Origin: an uncultured Eubacteriales bacterium
GTDB taxonomy: Bacteria > Bacillota > Clostridia > Christensenellales > Aristaeellaceae
Reading direction: 5' to 3'
DNA length: 64,000 nucleotides
NCBI GenBank assembly: GCA_902793605.1
Contig: CADBEB010000008.1
Span: 22,773-86,772, forward strand
The position numbers and the translations under genes were made by a program. Below the pieces are notes generated by a model. It worked only from the letters and a program-made list of their open reading frames with translations. It made no database searches and was not told where the DNA came from. Shown here piece after piece: positions 51,307-60,600 of the stretch; positions within the stretch are counted from its first letter, which is position 1; each line of letters begins with the position of its first letter.

Positions 51307-52467
51307 ATGAAGCTTCGATTCTCTCTTCCGGTTTCCCTTGTCCTTTTGCTGCTGACGGTTGCCCTGTGCACCGGCAGTCAGCTTTTTTTGCTTCTTTCCG
51401 TGCTGGTCGTCCTGGCTGTGATCTGGAGCCTGCTAGCGGTGCTCTGGGCATCCGCAACGCTCATGGTTGATGGCAATATGACAGAGCAGACGGTTCACCG
51501 GGGAGAGGACCTGATCTTCACCCTGCGTATGCGGCACAAAGGTCTGATCCCGATCGCCCCGATCCTGCTGGAGGTCTCTGATCCATCGGGAAGCCTGGAC
51601 CGTGAAATCCGCCTGAAGAATATGCCCCGGCGTATACAGAGCCTCCGGCTGCCGATCCATGCGTCTCATGTAGGCGTCTATCCCGTCGGCCTGCGGGCTT
51701 GTGTCGTGGAGGACCTGCTGGGGATCGTCAGCAGACGGGTTGTCCTGTCAGATACCTCGTTCTCGCTGACGGTGCTCCCGCGCACATTCCCTACCGAACC
51801 GCTTGTGCTTTCCCCCGGAGATCCCGGAAGTGAGATCATGTCCCGCGCCACCGAAGACCTGAACGCCCCCTCGGACGTGCGCAGCTACCAGCCAGGCGAT
51901 GCGATGAAAAAGATCCACTGGAAACTCTCCCTTCGCAAGGGAGAACTGATCGTGCGAAAATTTGATGAACCGATCCTGCAGGACGTGCTGATCCTGATGG
52001 ACTGTTCCCGTCCTCCTTCCTGGGGCCATCCCCAGGCGGAAGCAGATATCCGGGACACCCTTCTGGAAACGGCCGCATCCGTCCTGACGGACCAGGCTTC
52101 CACAGACCATCAGGTTCGCCTGCCGCTCCTCGGTCATCATCCGGTGGATGTGGATAAGAGCATGGGCCTGCCCATCGCCATGGATTATCTGGCCCGTGTT
52201 GACTTTTCCGAAACAGATCGTTTTGAGCGTGTCCTGATCATGGAAAGCCGGCGGCTCCGGAAAGTCGGCTGCGTTGTGGTGGTTTCCGCCCGCCTGAACA
52301 TTCCAATGGTGGACATCATGATCCGGATGCATCGCAGCGGGCCCAACATCCGCTTCTATCTGATCACTTTTGCGCCGGAGGATGAGAATGTTCTCCCGCT
52401 GATCTCCCGCCTCAAGCAATCCGGCATTGAGGTCTCCTATGTCACCCCGGAACCCGGAGAAAACTGA
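51307..52467 (+). CDS. DUF58 domain-containing membrane protein
   Basis: A protein of 386 residues. Two N-terminal hydrophobic helices (SLVLLLLTVALCT...LFLLLSVLVVLAVIW) are followed by a beta-rich region and the DUF58 core, with the defining RSYQPGDAMKKIHWKLSLR segment and LIVRKFDEPILQDVLILMD, which has a vWA-like fold. It is the usual partner of MoxR ATPases. The stop codon TGA and the bases after it belong to an A+T-rich intergenic repeat, so the C-terminus may have been reshaped by that element. It is 74 bp before the transglutaminase gene. Confidence 0.88.
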   Translation: MKLRFSLPVSLVLLLLTVALCTGSQLFLLLSVLVVLAVIWSLLAVLWASATLMVDGNMTEQTVHRGEDLIFTLRMRHKGLIPIAPILLEVSDPSGSLDREIRLKNMPRRIQSLRLPIHASHVGVYPVGLRACVVEDLLGIVSRRVVLSDTSFSLTVLPRTFPTEPLVLSPGDPGSEIMSRATEDLNAPSDVRSYQPGDAMKKIHWKLSLRKGELIVRKFDEPILQDVLILMDCSRPPSWGHPQAEADIRDTLLETAASVLTDQASTDHQVRLPLLGHHPVDVDKSMGLPIAMDYLARVDFSETDRFERVLIMESRRLRKVGCVVVVSARLNIPMVDIMIRMHRSGPNIRFYLITFAPEDENVLPLISRLKQSGIEVSYVTPEPGEN

Positions 52468-52526
52468 ATTCACAATTTTCAGTAATGATAAATTGTGGAT
52501 GATGAATTCCGGATTATGAATTAACG
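52464..52526. repeat. A+T-rich ATTCA-type intergenic repeat, copy 1
   Basis: A stretch built of GAATTC, AATT, ATGAATT and TTGTGGATGATGAATTC-like units, very A+T-rich among G+C-rich genes. It includes the DUF58 stop codon. A related copy lies at 54848-54886 on the other side of the transglutaminase gene. Confidence 0.5.
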
Positions 52527-52541
52527 AAAGGAGGACATCCC

Positions 52542-54815
52542 GTGCAGGAAACCGTTCGCACCCGCCTGGCCCATGCCCTTCTTTCTGTTCTGCTCTCGGC
52601 AGGCCTTGTTTTTCCCGTCCTGGGAATCCTTGAATCTTCTTTCATCAGGCCTGCAGTCATCGTACCCGTCCTGGTCACTGTCGTGCTGTTCGAACTGGCA
52701 TCCCTGAAGCGTGTGACCGCCATCGCCTCGGCAGCCGCCTGCTGTGCCGGCGTATTGTTCTGGCTCACTGCCGCAGGGGGCATGATCACTGTTTCCGACG
52801 TTGCCCGCGCCGTTTCCCTCCGTGTGGCCGGCATCCGTTCCGCGCTTCCGCTCGTTGCCTCTCAGGCAATCCTTCTGATCACGATCCTGCTGACCCTGGT
52901 CAGCTGCTTTGCCTGCCTCCGCAGTGTTTCCTGTTTTCCGGCATCATTCCTGTGTGTCGGTCTGATCCTGCTGATCTACCTGACCGGCTCGGCTTCAGTG
53001 ATTCCCTGGGCTCTGCCGGCACTGGCCGCCCTGATCCTCCTGCTGATGATCGACCGCTTTCCTGATACCTCTGTCCTGCATGTGATCCCATGGGCCGCCT
53101 TGCTGGTAATCGCCGCTTTCCTCCTGACCGCCGGCGGTGTTCAGGACAATTCCCTGCAGCAGAAAGCGGATGAGCTGCGCCAGGCCGTTCTGGACCGGCT
53201 TTTCTTCACAGAGCCGCGTGACGTCTTCTCTCTTTCTTCCGAAGGATACTATCCGGAAGGCATGGATCAGCTGGGAGGCAAGCCCGAGCCGCACGACAAT
53301 CCGGTCATGCAGGTTTCCACCCCGCGTACGGTCTACCTTCGCGGAGTTGTCCTGAATGAATATACCGGCCGCAACTGGCGAAACACAACCGGCGGACGGC
53401 GCTATCTCTGGCAGTCTGCCCGTCTGGCATCGGACCGTGCCATGCTCTTTGACCAGCTGCTCCCTGCCGAGACCGTCCGGAATGCGCAATGTGATCCGGC
53501 CACAGTTTCTGTCCGGATGCTGTCCGACAGCGCGTCCACTCTTTTCACACCGCAGCGTGTCCGGGTCCTTCAGCCCGGCGGTGAACTGGTTCCCTATTTT
53601 TCAAACGCTTCAGAGATCTTCATCACGCGAAATCTCCAGCCTGGGGATTCCTATGCTGTTTCCGCGCCGATCTTCATGGCCGGGGATCCGGGGCTCGGAA
53701 CGCTGATCGAAGTCTGCTCCACCCTGGAAGACAGCGCCTATGACCGCATCGCGGAAACTTATACGGAGCTGCCTTCCCACCTGGAGCAACCGGTCTACGA
53801 GCTGGCCCGGGAAGCGGCCTCCGCCGGAAGCGCTCCCTATGACCAGGCCCTGGCACTGCAGGCTTTCCTGAGCCGCGGCTTCCGGTATACCCTGGATGTG
53901 GATGACCAGCCGGAAGACGTGGACTTCGTCACACGCTTCCTTCTCGACGCCAAAGAAGGGTACTGTACCTACTTTGCCTCCGCCATGACCGTGCTGTGCC
54001 GGATGGTCGGCCTTCCCGCCCGTTATGTCGAAGGTTATATCGCCGAACCGGATGAAAACGGGGAAGCCATCGTGACCGGTCTTTCCGCCCATGCCTGGAC
54101 CGAGGTTTATTTCAAAGGATTCGGATGGCTGACGTTTGATGCCACGCCCCGGACCGGCGGCGACCAGCCCGGCTCGGATGAGGAACCGCCGACACCGTCC
54201 CCGGATCCTGAAACCCCGCCGGAATCCGAACCGGACGACACGCCGACGCCGGAACCGGAGGAACCGGATACTGACGATCCGACTCCTTCGCCGGACGAAC
54301 CCACTCCGGAAGCGACTCCGATCCCCTCGGATGAGCCGTCACAGCCTCCGCAGCAGGATCCGGAAACCCGGCCGGATCAGGATACCGTTTCCCCCTCTTT
54401 CCCCTGGCTCTGGCTGTTGCTCCTCCTGCTGTTGAGCCTGCCTGCCAGGATCCTCATGACCTCACCGGGACTTCGCGCCGCCCGTGCCGGAAGCGAGGAC
54501 GCCCGGCTGGATGTCTGGGCACAGGAGATCACAGACCTGCTCTATGCTGAGGGTATGACACGCAGGAAGAACGAATCGCCAATGGCCTTTGGCCGCCGGG
54601 TCGACAGGACGGGCGTCTTCAGCGTCGCCATCGGACCGGTCGGTGAATGCCTCTCCCTCATCCGTTATTCCCGTGCTGAAGCGCAGGCGACCGATACAAG
54701 CCTCCTTCAGGACACTTCGATTCTGCTCCGCGCCGAGCTCTCCCGCCCGGCCCGTCTCCGCTATTACTTCCGCCGGATCTTCCTTCCGTTGTCCCGGCGT
54801 GCCAAAGCACAATAA
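52542..54815 (+). CDS. TgpA-like membrane transglutaminase-domain protein
   Basis: A protein of 757 residues with a GTG start served by GAAAGGAGG. It has five to six N-terminal helices (to about residue 205), then an extracytoplasmic region with a papain-like transglutaminase core. The triad can be read as Cys475 (YCTYFASAM), His517 (AHAWTEVYF) and Asp533 (TFDATP). A Pro/Glu/Thr/Asp-rich linker follows (about 545-615, TPEPEEPD-type units), a last transmembrane helix (about 622-640) and a cytoplasmic DUF4129-like tail. The MoxR-DUF58-transglutaminase trio is a known module. The substrate (peptidoglycan-linked peptides or surface proteins) is not known. Confidence 0.9.
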   Translation: MQETVRTRLAHALLSVLLSAGLVFPVLGILESSFIRPAVIVPVLVTVVLFELASLKRVTAIASAAACCAGVLFWLTAAGGMITVSDVARAVSLRVAGIRSALPLVASQAILLITILLTLVSCFACLRSVSCFPASFLCVGLILLIYLTGSASVIPWALPALAALILLLMIDRFPDTSVLHVIPWAALLVIAAFLLTAGGVQDNSLQQKADELRQAVLDRLFFTEPRDVFSLSSEGYYPEGMDQLGGKPEPHDNPVMQVSTPRTVYLRGVVLNEYTGRNWRNTTGGRRYLWQSARLASDRAMLFDQLLPAETVRNAQCDPATVSVRMLSDSASTLFTPQRVRVLQPGGELVPYFSNASEIFITRNLQPGDSYAVSAPIFMAGDPGLGTLIEVCSTLEDSAYDRIAETYTELPSHLEQPVYELAREAASAGSAPYDQALALQAFLSRGFRYTLDVDDQPEDVDFVTRFLLDAKEGYCTYFASAMTVLCRMVGLPARYVEGYIAEPDENGEAIVTGLSAHAWTEVYFKGFGWLTFDATPRTGGDQPGSDEEPPTPSPDPETPPESEPDDTPTPEPEEPDTDDPTPSPDEPTPEATPIPSDEPSQPPQQDPETRPDQDTVSPSFPWLWLLLLLLLSLPARILMTSPGLRAARAGSEDARLDVWAQEITDLLYAEGMTRRKNESPMAFGRRVDRTGVFSVAIGPVGECLSLIRYSRAEAQATDTSLLQDTSILLRAELSRPARLRYYFRRIFLPLSRRAKAQ

Positions 54816-54839
54816 AACCTGCGGCAAAACCGCCGCAGG
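54811..54839 (-). terminator. Terminator of the minus-strand MBL/CapA-like operon
   Basis: CCTGCGGC (54818-54825) and GCCGCAGG (54832-54839) form an 8-bp stem with a 6-nt loop. On the minus strand it is followed by TTTTATTG, so it ends the metallo-beta-lactamase transcript. There is no T tract on the plus strand, although the hairpin follows the transglutaminase stop directly. Confidence 0.7.
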
Positions 54840-54847
54840 CAGATCGA

Positions 54848-54886
54848 GTTGTGAATCAGTAATTCTGAATTATGAATTCAGATCAA
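54848..54886. repeat. A+T-rich ATTCA-type intergenic repeat, copy 2
   Basis: Units TTGTGAATCAG, TAATTCTGAATTATGAATTC, related to the copy at 52464-52526. The final codons and the TAA stop of the minus-strand MBL gene lie inside it. Confidence 0.5.
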
Positions 54887-55520
54887 ACAGCACCACTTTA
54901 GGCTGACACATCATGTCTTTCTTCGTGACTCTCAGCGCCTCTGTCCCTTCACAAACCTCTTCATTCGGGTATCCTTCCAGGAATACTTCCGGTCCGGAGA
55001 TCGGCCATTCAGCGTTGTATTTCGTCCTGTAATGCATCGGCAGGATCACTTTCGCATTCAGGCGGGCGGCGGTTTCCTGTGCCTGCCGGCCGTCAATGGT
55101 ATAAAACCCTCCGACCGGGATCATGAGCACATCCGGATCATGCAATATGCTCACCTGCTTATCGTTCAGCATCTCGCCCAGGTCGCCCAGATGCACGATC
55201 CTCAGTCCTTCCGTTTCAATCAGGAACAGCAGGGTTTCTCCCCGCTTTGCCCCCTGCTCGTCGTCATGGTATCCGCGGACAGCCGTGATCCTGACTCCCT
55301 CTGCAGGCGTATACAGCCCGGCCTGATCGATTATCACAGGCTTCCCCTGAAGGTTTTCCACCGCGTCGTGATCATGATGGTGATGTGACACCAGGGCGAT
55401 CTCCGCTCCCACAGACCGGATCGGATAACCGCATCCGGCGTCATAGGGGTCCGTCACGATCCGAACTGCATTTTCTGTTTCGATCAGGAATTCCGCATGG
55501 CCGATATGTCGTATCAGCAT
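54870..55520 (-). CDS. Metallo-beta-lactamase-fold hydrolase (UlaG-like)
   Basis: Cytoplasmic protein of 216 residues. The metal motif is HHHHDH at residues 46-51 (canonical HxHxDH from His47), later VHLGDLGEML with the Gly-Asp of the fold, and LPMHYRTKYN. This is the UlaG/RomA-like group (MBL_fold, COG2220) of unspecified hydrolases. The ATG at 55520 with AGGA 8 bases upstream is preferred over a longer extension. The last residues (LNS) and stop derive from an A+T-rich repeat. It follows the gene at 55522 with 1 bp between. Confidence 0.88.
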   Translation of the reverse strand: MLIRHIGHAEFLIETENAVRIVTDPYDAGCGYPIRSVGAEIALVSHHHHDHDAVENLQGKPVIIDQAGLYTPAEGVRITAVRGYHDDEQGAKRGETLLFLIETEGLRIVHLGDLGEMLNDKQVSILHDPDVLMIPVGGFYTIDGRQAQETAARLNAKVILPMHYRTKYNAEWPISGPEVFLEGYPNEEVCEGTEALRVTKKDMMCQPKVVLFDLNS

Positions 55521-55521
55521 C

Positions 55522-56004
55522 TCATTTTCCTCCCCCAAAATAGAACAGGCTGATCTCCGGAAGCTTCTGTTTCTTCCGAAGTCTCTCCGCCCACAGATGA
55601 TGCAGCCGCCTGCAGGCGTTTTCATACGTCTCCGGTCCTTCTTCTCCTGCATGGATCAGGCTGCAGATGGTTTTCCAATCCTTCTCCTGAAGTTGTTCCG
55701 GATGTCGGCTCAGCAGGCTCCTGCAGCACTCCGCCTCTGGTCCGAAAGGCCCTTCATACCAGTCCTCCGGCGGCTCGTCCGCCGGTTTCCGAAGCTGCAG
55801 CCAGCCATTCTCCGAAAGGGTTTCCCACCCTGCCTCCTGCAGCTTCCTGCATACCGCTTCCAGTTCTTCCCCGGGAACGAGTTCCGGCAGATCGGCCGCA
55901 TAAAACCAGTCATCGAGAAGGCTGCGCCGTATAGCCGGCCTCCTCCTGCCGTTTCCGGGTTCAAGCAGGCGCTTCAGTTCGTTTCTCAGTGCGTTGATCT
56001 TCAT
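55522..56004 (-). CDS. Small protein of unknown function
   Basis: A protein of 160 residues that I do not recognise. It is helical and rich in Trp, Glu and Arg, has no signal peptide or membrane segment, and contains a DDWFYAADLPEL segment and a C-terminal basic part. It is 3 bp after the CapA-like gene and ends 1 bp before the MBL gene, so the three share a transcript. The paired Cys (CC at about residue 94) is not a clear metal motif. Confidence 0.7.
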   Translation of the reverse strand: MKINALRNELKRLLEPGNGRRRPAIRRSLLDDWFYAADLPELVPGEELEAVCRKLQEAGWETLSENGWLQLRKPADEPPEDWYEGPFGPEAECCRSLLSRHPEQLQEKDWKTICSLIHAGEEGPETYENACRRLHHLWAERLRKKQKLPEISLFYFGGGK

Positions 56005-56007
56005 TGA

Positions 56008-57408
56008 TTATCTGGAGCGAAGTGCCAGCGGCGAACCTGCCAGCGTTTCACTGACTGCTTTTTCCGCCTTTGCCATGATCTTCTGCTGTTCAGAGTCCAT
56101 CCCGTCGGGAACTGGCAGATCGGATGCAAGGCATCGGTAGTAATAGCGTCCGTCCTGCTTATACTTCCAGGTATAGACCGGGCTGTACTCCGGTGCCAGG
56201 ATATCTGCCCCGCCGTTTCCGTTTTTCCGGATCGTTACGTGCAGCAGGTATCCTGACAGATGTCTGGGATTGCTCCGGTCACCGGTGATCAGGGAGCCGA
56301 GGCTCCAGATGCAAAGCACGTTCGCCCCGCCCCTGCCCTTCAGGTATTCCGCACCCTGCGGGATCCGGCTGCCGCTGCCGATGATCAGATCCGCCCCGGC
56401 CCCGGCGATTTGTTCGGCAAGTTCACGCTGGCTGCTGTCCGGTTTGTTGTCTGTCTTTCCCCATTTCATCAGAACGATCACGGCTTCCGCACCCTGTTCA
56501 CGTGCCTTGCCGATCTCTTCCGTGATCAGCGAGATCTCAGCTTCAGGCACCGTACGTTCCGTGCCCGCTTTCACCATTTTCTTTCGGGTTTTGGATGGCA
56601 CCGTCCCCGTATACTGCAGAAAAGCCGTCTTCACACCGTTCACTGTCACGATCTCCAGCCTGTCCTGCCTGTCCTCGGTCCGGATTCCGGTCGGGATGAT
56701 CCCGCGCTCATCCAGGGCCATCCACGTACCGGCGATGCCTTCCGTTCCTTTGTCATAAGCCCTTGAAAAGCCGCAGGCTGCCATGCCGAAGCCAGCATCC
56801 TGCAGCAGGTCCGCCAGCGCTTCCGGCGCCACGGTATCGCTGGCTTTTTCGTTATCAGACAGGATGTTCTCGACAAACACGGCATTCAGGTCTCCCCGGA
56901 GTTCCGGTTTCAGCAGGAGCATGATGTCTGAAAGATCATAAGTCTTTGAATCCGTGTTCCATGTATTCTTCAGCACTTCCCCTTCCAGGGAAACAGCACC
57001 TGCAACCGTCAGTGTATAGGCGCTTTCCGGCGTGGTTTCCGCTGGTTTTGTGTCTGTCGCCGGCTTTTCAGTCGCGGCGGCCGCCGGTTGGGCGGGATTT
57101 GTTTCTTTTGCGGGTGCCTCCTGCACGGGATTGTCTGAAACGGAAGCATTACCGGGTGTTTCCGGGAAGCCGGCAGGTTTGTCGGCCTGTTTTCCCTGTC
57201 CCGCGGCGGTGTTACCACTGTCGCTTCCGCCATTCTGCAGTCCGTTCTGAAGATCGAGGATCTGCATGTTCAGCTTGTCCAGATCGACGGAAGCGCCGGA
57301 GGAAAGCCTGCCCAGCACGGCAGCTGAACCGACGAGCACGATCGCGAGCATCACCAGCATAACGACTGTGCCGACTGAAAGCGGCCTGCGCTGATCTCCT
57401 TTTTTCAT
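56008..57408 (-). CDS. CapA-fold protein lacking the usual active-site residues
   Basis: A protein of 466 residues: an N-terminal membrane anchor (about 12-33), a Pro/Ala/Thr/Glu linker (about 60-130), then a domain recognisable as the PGA_cap/CapA metallophosphatase fold (about 131-400). The residues that bind metal in the family are changed. The GD motif is AGAVS (136-140), the NNH motif is ACGF (210-213), HWG is KWG (315-317), and GHHPH is GSGSR (344-348). It is probably a non-catalytic, extracellular binding protein. The ATG at 57408 is served by GGAGG. Encoded downstream of a 35-residue membrane peptide in a surface-protein cluster. Confidence 0.8.
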   Translation of the reverse strand: MKKGDQRRPLSVGTVVMLVMLAIVLVGSAAVLGRLSSGASVDLDKLNMQILDLQNGLQNGGSDSGNTAAGQGKQADKPAGFPETPGNASVSDNPVQEAPAKETNPAQPAAAATEKPATDTKPAETTPESAYTLTVAGAVSLEGEVLKNTWNTDSKTYDLSDIMLLLKPELRGDLNAVFVENILSDNEKASDTVAPEALADLLQDAGFGMAACGFSRAYDKGTEGIAGTWMALDERGIIPTGIRTEDRQDRLEIVTVNGVKTAFLQYTGTVPSKTRKKMVKAGTERTVPEAEISLITEEIGKAREQGAEAVIVLMKWGKTDNKPDSSQRELAEQIAGAGADLIIGSGSRIPQGAEYLKGRGGANVLCIWSLGSLITGDRSNPRHLSGYLLHVTIRKNGNGGADILAPEYSPVYTWKYKQDGRYYYRCLASDLPVPDGMDSEQQKIMAKAEKAVSETLAGSPLALRSR

Positions 57409-57451
57409 TTTCCGGCTTTCCTCCCTTCCTTCATGGATCAATGTGTGTCAG

Positions 57452-57559
57452 TCATTTCAGGACAAACGCAAGAACGATCGATAACGTCATCACGACCGCC
57501 ACCACGATCGCAATCGCGCGTGCCATGATCTGCCTCTTTGATGCCTTCTGTTTCGTCAT
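57452..57559 (-). CDS. 35-residue single-helix membrane peptide
   Basis: A short gene below common length cut-offs. The product starts MTKQKASKRQIM, a basic cytoplasmic head, followed by one hydrophobic helix of about 22 residues ending at LAFVLK. AGGAATGAAGGGA precedes the ATG, and a consensus promoter is 34 bp upstream. The stop is 43 bp before the CapA-like gene, in the same direction. Codon use (ATC, GCG, GTG) resembles real genes here. Function unknown; perhaps a regulator or assembly partner for an envelope protein. Confidence 0.6.
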   Translation of the reverse strand: MTKQKASKRQIMARAIAIVVAVVMTLSIVLAFVLK

Positions 57560-57592
57560 TTCCCTTCATTCCTCCGGTCGGATGATGGTTGG

Positions 57593-57621
57593 ATTATACC
57601 ATGTCCTTTCCTTATATGCAA
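57593..57621 (-). promoter_or_regulatory. Sigma-A promoter for the small peptide and CapA-like operon
   Basis: On the minus strand, TTGCAT (57621-57616), 17 bp, perfect TATAAT (57598-57593). It lies right after the terminator of the SH3 protein gene, so this operon is independent. Confidence 0.8.
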
Positions 57622-57655
57622 AGAGGAGGCCGCCTGTGTCAGGCGGTCTCCTTCC
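57622..57655 (-). terminator. Terminator of the SH3-repeat protein gene
   Basis: On the minus strand, GGAGACCGCCTG pairs with CAGGCGGCCTCC around a 3-nt loop (one mismatch), followed by TCTTTG. It ends the transcript 20 bp after the stop codon. Confidence 0.7.
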
Positions 57656-57675
57656 TGTTTTCCGGCGGGAGTTTC

Positions 57676-60600
57676 TTATGCTTTGGGATCGTCCGGCAGT
57701 TCAGGCTTCTCTGCCGGCTTTGCCTCCGTTGCCTTGTTCCGGATCCGTGCCGGTTTATCCGTTTCGTTCTCCGGCTTGAAACTGGCTGTATAGGTTGCGT
57801 CCTCTTCTGTGGAGGAGGAGGCGGAATACCGTCCGTAGGGATTCTCAACATTGCTGCCGTATGCCTTGCGTGCGGTCGTATCCGTCTGGGAAGGCTTCGC
57901 TGTCGTTGTGTTTCCCCTGCTGGAATAGTTGCCGGTTCTCACTCTGGCCGCATTCTGGGCGGTTGCCGGCTGTCCCTGCTTGTTGGTCGTCTGTCCGGAG
58001 CGGCTGCTTCCCTGGGTCTTGCGCTGTTCGGCAGCCTTCTTCTGGGCGATCCGCTGGGCTGCCTGCCGCTTCTTCTGCGTGCTGGCGTACCAGTAGTATC
58101 CGCCACCGCCGGCAGCAGCCAGTAGGCCGAGACCGATCAGCCATCCGCCGATCCCGCCGCCTGTACCCTTTTCCTGCGGATTCTCAATGATTTCTTCAGT
58201 AACCATAGGTTCCGGAGATTCGGACGGCGTCTCTGTCGTGAGACCCGTCTTTTCCAGTATATAAGCTGTCGCGGCTGTCACAGATCCCTCCGTATCGGCA
58301 GCATCCTTGTAGAACTTCTCCAGCTCTGTCTGCAGGTCTTCCTGCTTCAGTGTTCCGTCCTGCAGTTTGGAGACCAGGGAATCCAGATACTCCGAGTTTG
58401 CGATTCCATTCTCTTCAAGCGGAGAAGGCGTTGCAAAGGGATCGAAGGGTTCATAGCTGACGGTGGAGCCGCTGCTCGGATTAACCCATTCGCTGACCTT
58501 CTGGTCCTCTGCAGAAACGATTCCGCTCGCCGTTCCGGTCGTCGCGGTTTCGGAAGAAGTCCCGCTCCCGGACGTGGAATTGTTGTTCAGTCCTTCCGTA
58601 TAGAGGCTGGAGTTCAGGAATCTCTCCGCCTCGCCAACGGTCATCTGCTTGAAATACTGCCCGTTGACGTAGCCAACGTCCGCTTCATATCCGACCCTGT
58701 ACCAGGTTTCACCGTTGCTCTGCTCGCTGCCGTACACAAGGCACAGCGCATTCTTGTTCAGCTTCCGGATGACCTTGCCCGACGTCTTGTCAGCAGCGGT
58801 CCGGAAGTTGACCTGGTCCTGTGTCACATAGCCATAGCAACTCTCATCCTGGGCATTGTACTGATAGGGCTCCACCGTGTTCACAACAGACGGATCCGGC
58901 GTTCCCTGGATCAGGTCGCGGTAGGCCTGCATCTCACCGTCGGAAATCATCCGGAGCATATCCGCACGGACATAGCCCCACTTGTTGTCATATTCCGCCA
59001 TCGACCATCCGATGTTGTCCACATAGGCCTGGCCGGTCACATATACGATCTTGTTCGCCGGCAATTCATCAACAAATGCGCTCGAATAAGTCGGCCACTG
59101 ACGTACGTAGACGCCGTCACCGATCGTGATCGCATAGCCGACCCGCTGATAGGGCTGCTGTGTCGGTTCAGGCACGGGTGTTGCGGTGGGTTCCTGAGTC
59201 GGAGCCTGCGTCGGAGTCTCGGTAGGAGCTTCAGTCGGCTTTTCGGTCGGGGTCGCCGTCGGAGCTTCTGTAGGCGTTGCCGTCGGTTCCTCGGTCGGTT
59301 CCTCAGTCGGCTTTTCGGTCGGGGTCGCCGTCGGTTCTTCTGTGGGCGTCGCCGTCGGTTCCGGTGTGTCCGTCGGCTCCACGGTCGGCTCCTCTGTCAC
59401 TTCCAGTGTTACGACCTCTGTGGGCACTTCCGTCGGGAAGAGCTCTTCCAGCGTAATCACGGGAGCCGGACTTGCCTGTTCATTGTTATATGCGTCACTG
59501 TCTTCCTGGGTCAGCAGATCCAGGTACTTCGTCATGATATAGCCGTCCTTGCCCTTGTACTGGACATGGCACCAGCTTTCATTGGCCTCGTTGACATCCG
59601 CCCGGATCAGCCATACATAGGTGCCCTTTTTCTTGATGGTCTCCAGAACCTTGTCCTTTTTGGTCGTTCCGGGCGTGGCACGGAATTTCAGCTCGCCCGC
59701 GTTGGTCAGCGCGTAGCGGTTGATCATCTCGCCCTCCCTGATCTCCGGTGCTTCGGTCGGTTCCGGGGTCGGCGTGTCCGTGGGTTCGGGTGTAGGTGTA
59801 TCGGTCGGTTCCGGGGTCGGCGTGTCCGTGGGTTCAGGCGTAGGTGTATCAGTCGGTTCCGGCGTTTCTGTCGGTACTTCGGTCGGCGTGGCAGTCGGCT
59901 CTTCTGTGGGCGTTTCCGTCGGTACTTCCGTAGGTTCCTCAGTCGGGAACAATTCTTCCAGTGTATAGACCGGTGCCGGGCTCTCCTGCACGGTGTTATA
60001 GGCATCGCTGTCTTCCTGGGTCAGCAGATCGAGGTACTTGGTCATGATAAAGCCGGTCTTGCCGCCGTAAATGACCATGGACCAGTTTTCGCCCTTCTCG
60101 TTGGGTTCCGTCCGGAGTACCCAGACGTTTTCACCCTTCTTTTTCAGGTTTTCGAGGATTTTCGCCTTGGTATTCGGCTGCTCACGGAATTTCAGCTCGC
60201 CCGCATTGGTCCGGGCATAGCGGTTGATCATCTCGCCGATCGGCATTTCCGGCGCATCCGTCGGTGCCTCAGTCGGTTCTGCTGTCGGTTCTGCTGTCGG
60301 CTCTTCTGTCGGCATTTCTGCCGGGGCTTCCCCTGGCTGCTCGGCAGATTCCGCCGCTCCCTTTACTTCTTCTGCCGGTTCCTGTATCACTTCCCCGACA
60401 GGAGCCGGTCCGGGTTCCGTGCCGGTAACATCCTGCGGCAGGGGCTCCTGCTCCGGTACTGCATCCGTCAGGAGCGGCGCCGGCGTTTCCTGGATGTTGT
60501 CATATGCTGCGCTGTCTTCCTCGGTCAGAAGGTTCAGGAACTTGGTCATGATATAGCCGTTCCGCCCGTTCAGCACAACGTTCGACCAGACTTCGCCCTT

